DNA of 64,000 nucleotides. It comes from Clostridium hydrogeniformans DSM 21757 (GTDB lineage: Bacteria; Bacillota; Clostridia; Clostridiales; Clostridiaceae). Positions 63,761 through 64,000 of this stretch are shown one piece after another (the first letter of the stretch is position 1; every line of letters starts with the position of its first letter). Made by a program: the position numbers and the translations under genes. Below the pieces are notes generated by a model, which was given only the letters and a program-made list of their open reading frames with translations, did no database searches and had not been told where the DNA came from. The stretch is taken from the NCBI RefSeq assembly GCF_000686705.1, contig NZ_JMLJ01000015.1, positions 1-64,000 on the forward strand. Direction: 5' to 3'.

Positions 63761-64000
63761 GTACAATAAACTTTTTATTAGATACGTAAGATTATCAATT
63801 ATTAATTTAATGCAATATCCCTTTGAGCTTTTTATGAAAATTATTTCTTTAACTTTTAATATAGTCTTTATAATTGTTTTTTGGTATTCCATTTTTAATT
63901 TGAACCTTGGATTAAAAGGATGGTCCAATTATGAACTAATAATTTTGTCTGGAATGGGAATATTGTCAAATTCAATATCTCAGCTTGCTTTTGGCTTTAG
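63744..64000 (+). CDS. ABC-2 family transporter permease, partial (cut by the window edge)
   Basis: The first 85 codons are present: MHTIIKYNKLFIRYVRLSII, then NLMQYPFELFMKIISL and spans (FNIVFIIVFWYSIF, LIILSGMGILSN). This is the N-terminus of ABC-2 / DUF990-type exporter permeases that partner the ATPase. The ATG lies within the end of the ATPase gene after GGAGG. The rest lies beyond 64000. Confidence 0.85.
   Translation, partial: MHTIIKYNKLFIRYVRLSIINLMQYPFELFMKIISLTFNIVFIIVFWYSIFNLNLGLKGWSNYELIILSGMGILSNSISQLAFGF

Noticed and set aside
63740-63928. Minus-strand frame at the right edge
   Set aside because: It is the shadow of the partial ABC-2 permease, which has a good start and membrane pattern.

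Overview
The window looks like a chromosomal segment of an AT-rich, spore-forming anaerobe of the Clostridium sensu stricto type. The support is very low visible GC, strong GGAGG-type ribosome binding sites with frequent GTG and TTG starts, sporulation genes (a BofA-like protein, a CotF-like protein, a CotJC-type manganese catalase), the clostridial order tRNA-Ser / SRP RNA / dnaX / YbaB / recR / DUF2508 / bofA next to an rRNA promoter, and many short intrinsic terminators. The species cannot be named from the sequence alone. There is no prophage, CRISPR array or intact insertion sequence; this is mostly ordinary core chromosome with small repeats in the gaps.

Layout. 1-102: promoter and leader of an rRNA operon that runs out of the left edge. 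744-2662: a PadR / DUF1700 / DUF4097 envelope-stress cassette. 3371-10200: the recombination and DNA polymerase III tau/gamma unit with SRP RNA and tRNA-Ser, interrupted by a NUDIX gene and a structured repeat. 10692-15172: AIM24-like and Mpv17-like genes and a Fur-type iron ABC transporter without a binding protein. 15920-18003: an AgrC/AgrA-like pair. 18357-22693: the shikimate genes aroB, aroA, aroC and aroQ. 23302-26055: DUF2935, flavodoxin and a zinc-less S4 protein. 26245-30107: a molybdenum hydroxylase operon (FAD, 2Fe-2S, and a molybdopterin subunit split in two) with a REP-like cluster at its 3' end. 30429-35816: murQ, the NO-damage repair gene ric behind a well-placed FNR-type box, a Crp/Fnr regulator, an RpiR regulator, and a CD3072/CD3073-type desulfidase plus ECF S-component pair. 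35969-42380: tadA, a CNNM/CBS protein, tRNA-Arg, a carboxyltransferase, and a phasin/UbiB pair. 42677-49818: YhgE/Pip with a TetR regulator, psd, an SDR and asd. 50225-53075: an AraC regulator and an ECF sigma / anti-sigma pair. 53297-60711: a binding-protein-dependent ABC transporter with a YesMN-type two-component system. 60789-62616: spore-coat genes. 62840-64000: an ABC-2 exporter that runs off the right edge.

The most interesting signal outside genes is a structured element of about 135 nt present in four copies (5074-5210 +, 46089-46224 -, 49971-50108 +, 61952-62084 +). It has three conserved hairpins, a nearly invariant core and one base-pair covariation, so it looks like a mobile non-coding RNA. 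The best guess is a stand-alone HEARO / IscB omega-RNA-like or IS200/IS605-derived element, but no nuclease or transposase gene is present here. Other dispersed signals are a MITE-like repeat with terminal inverted repeats in four copies, a cluster of four REP-like GGGGACGGTTAACAT motifs, and an unexplained tandem structured element after the flavodoxin gene.
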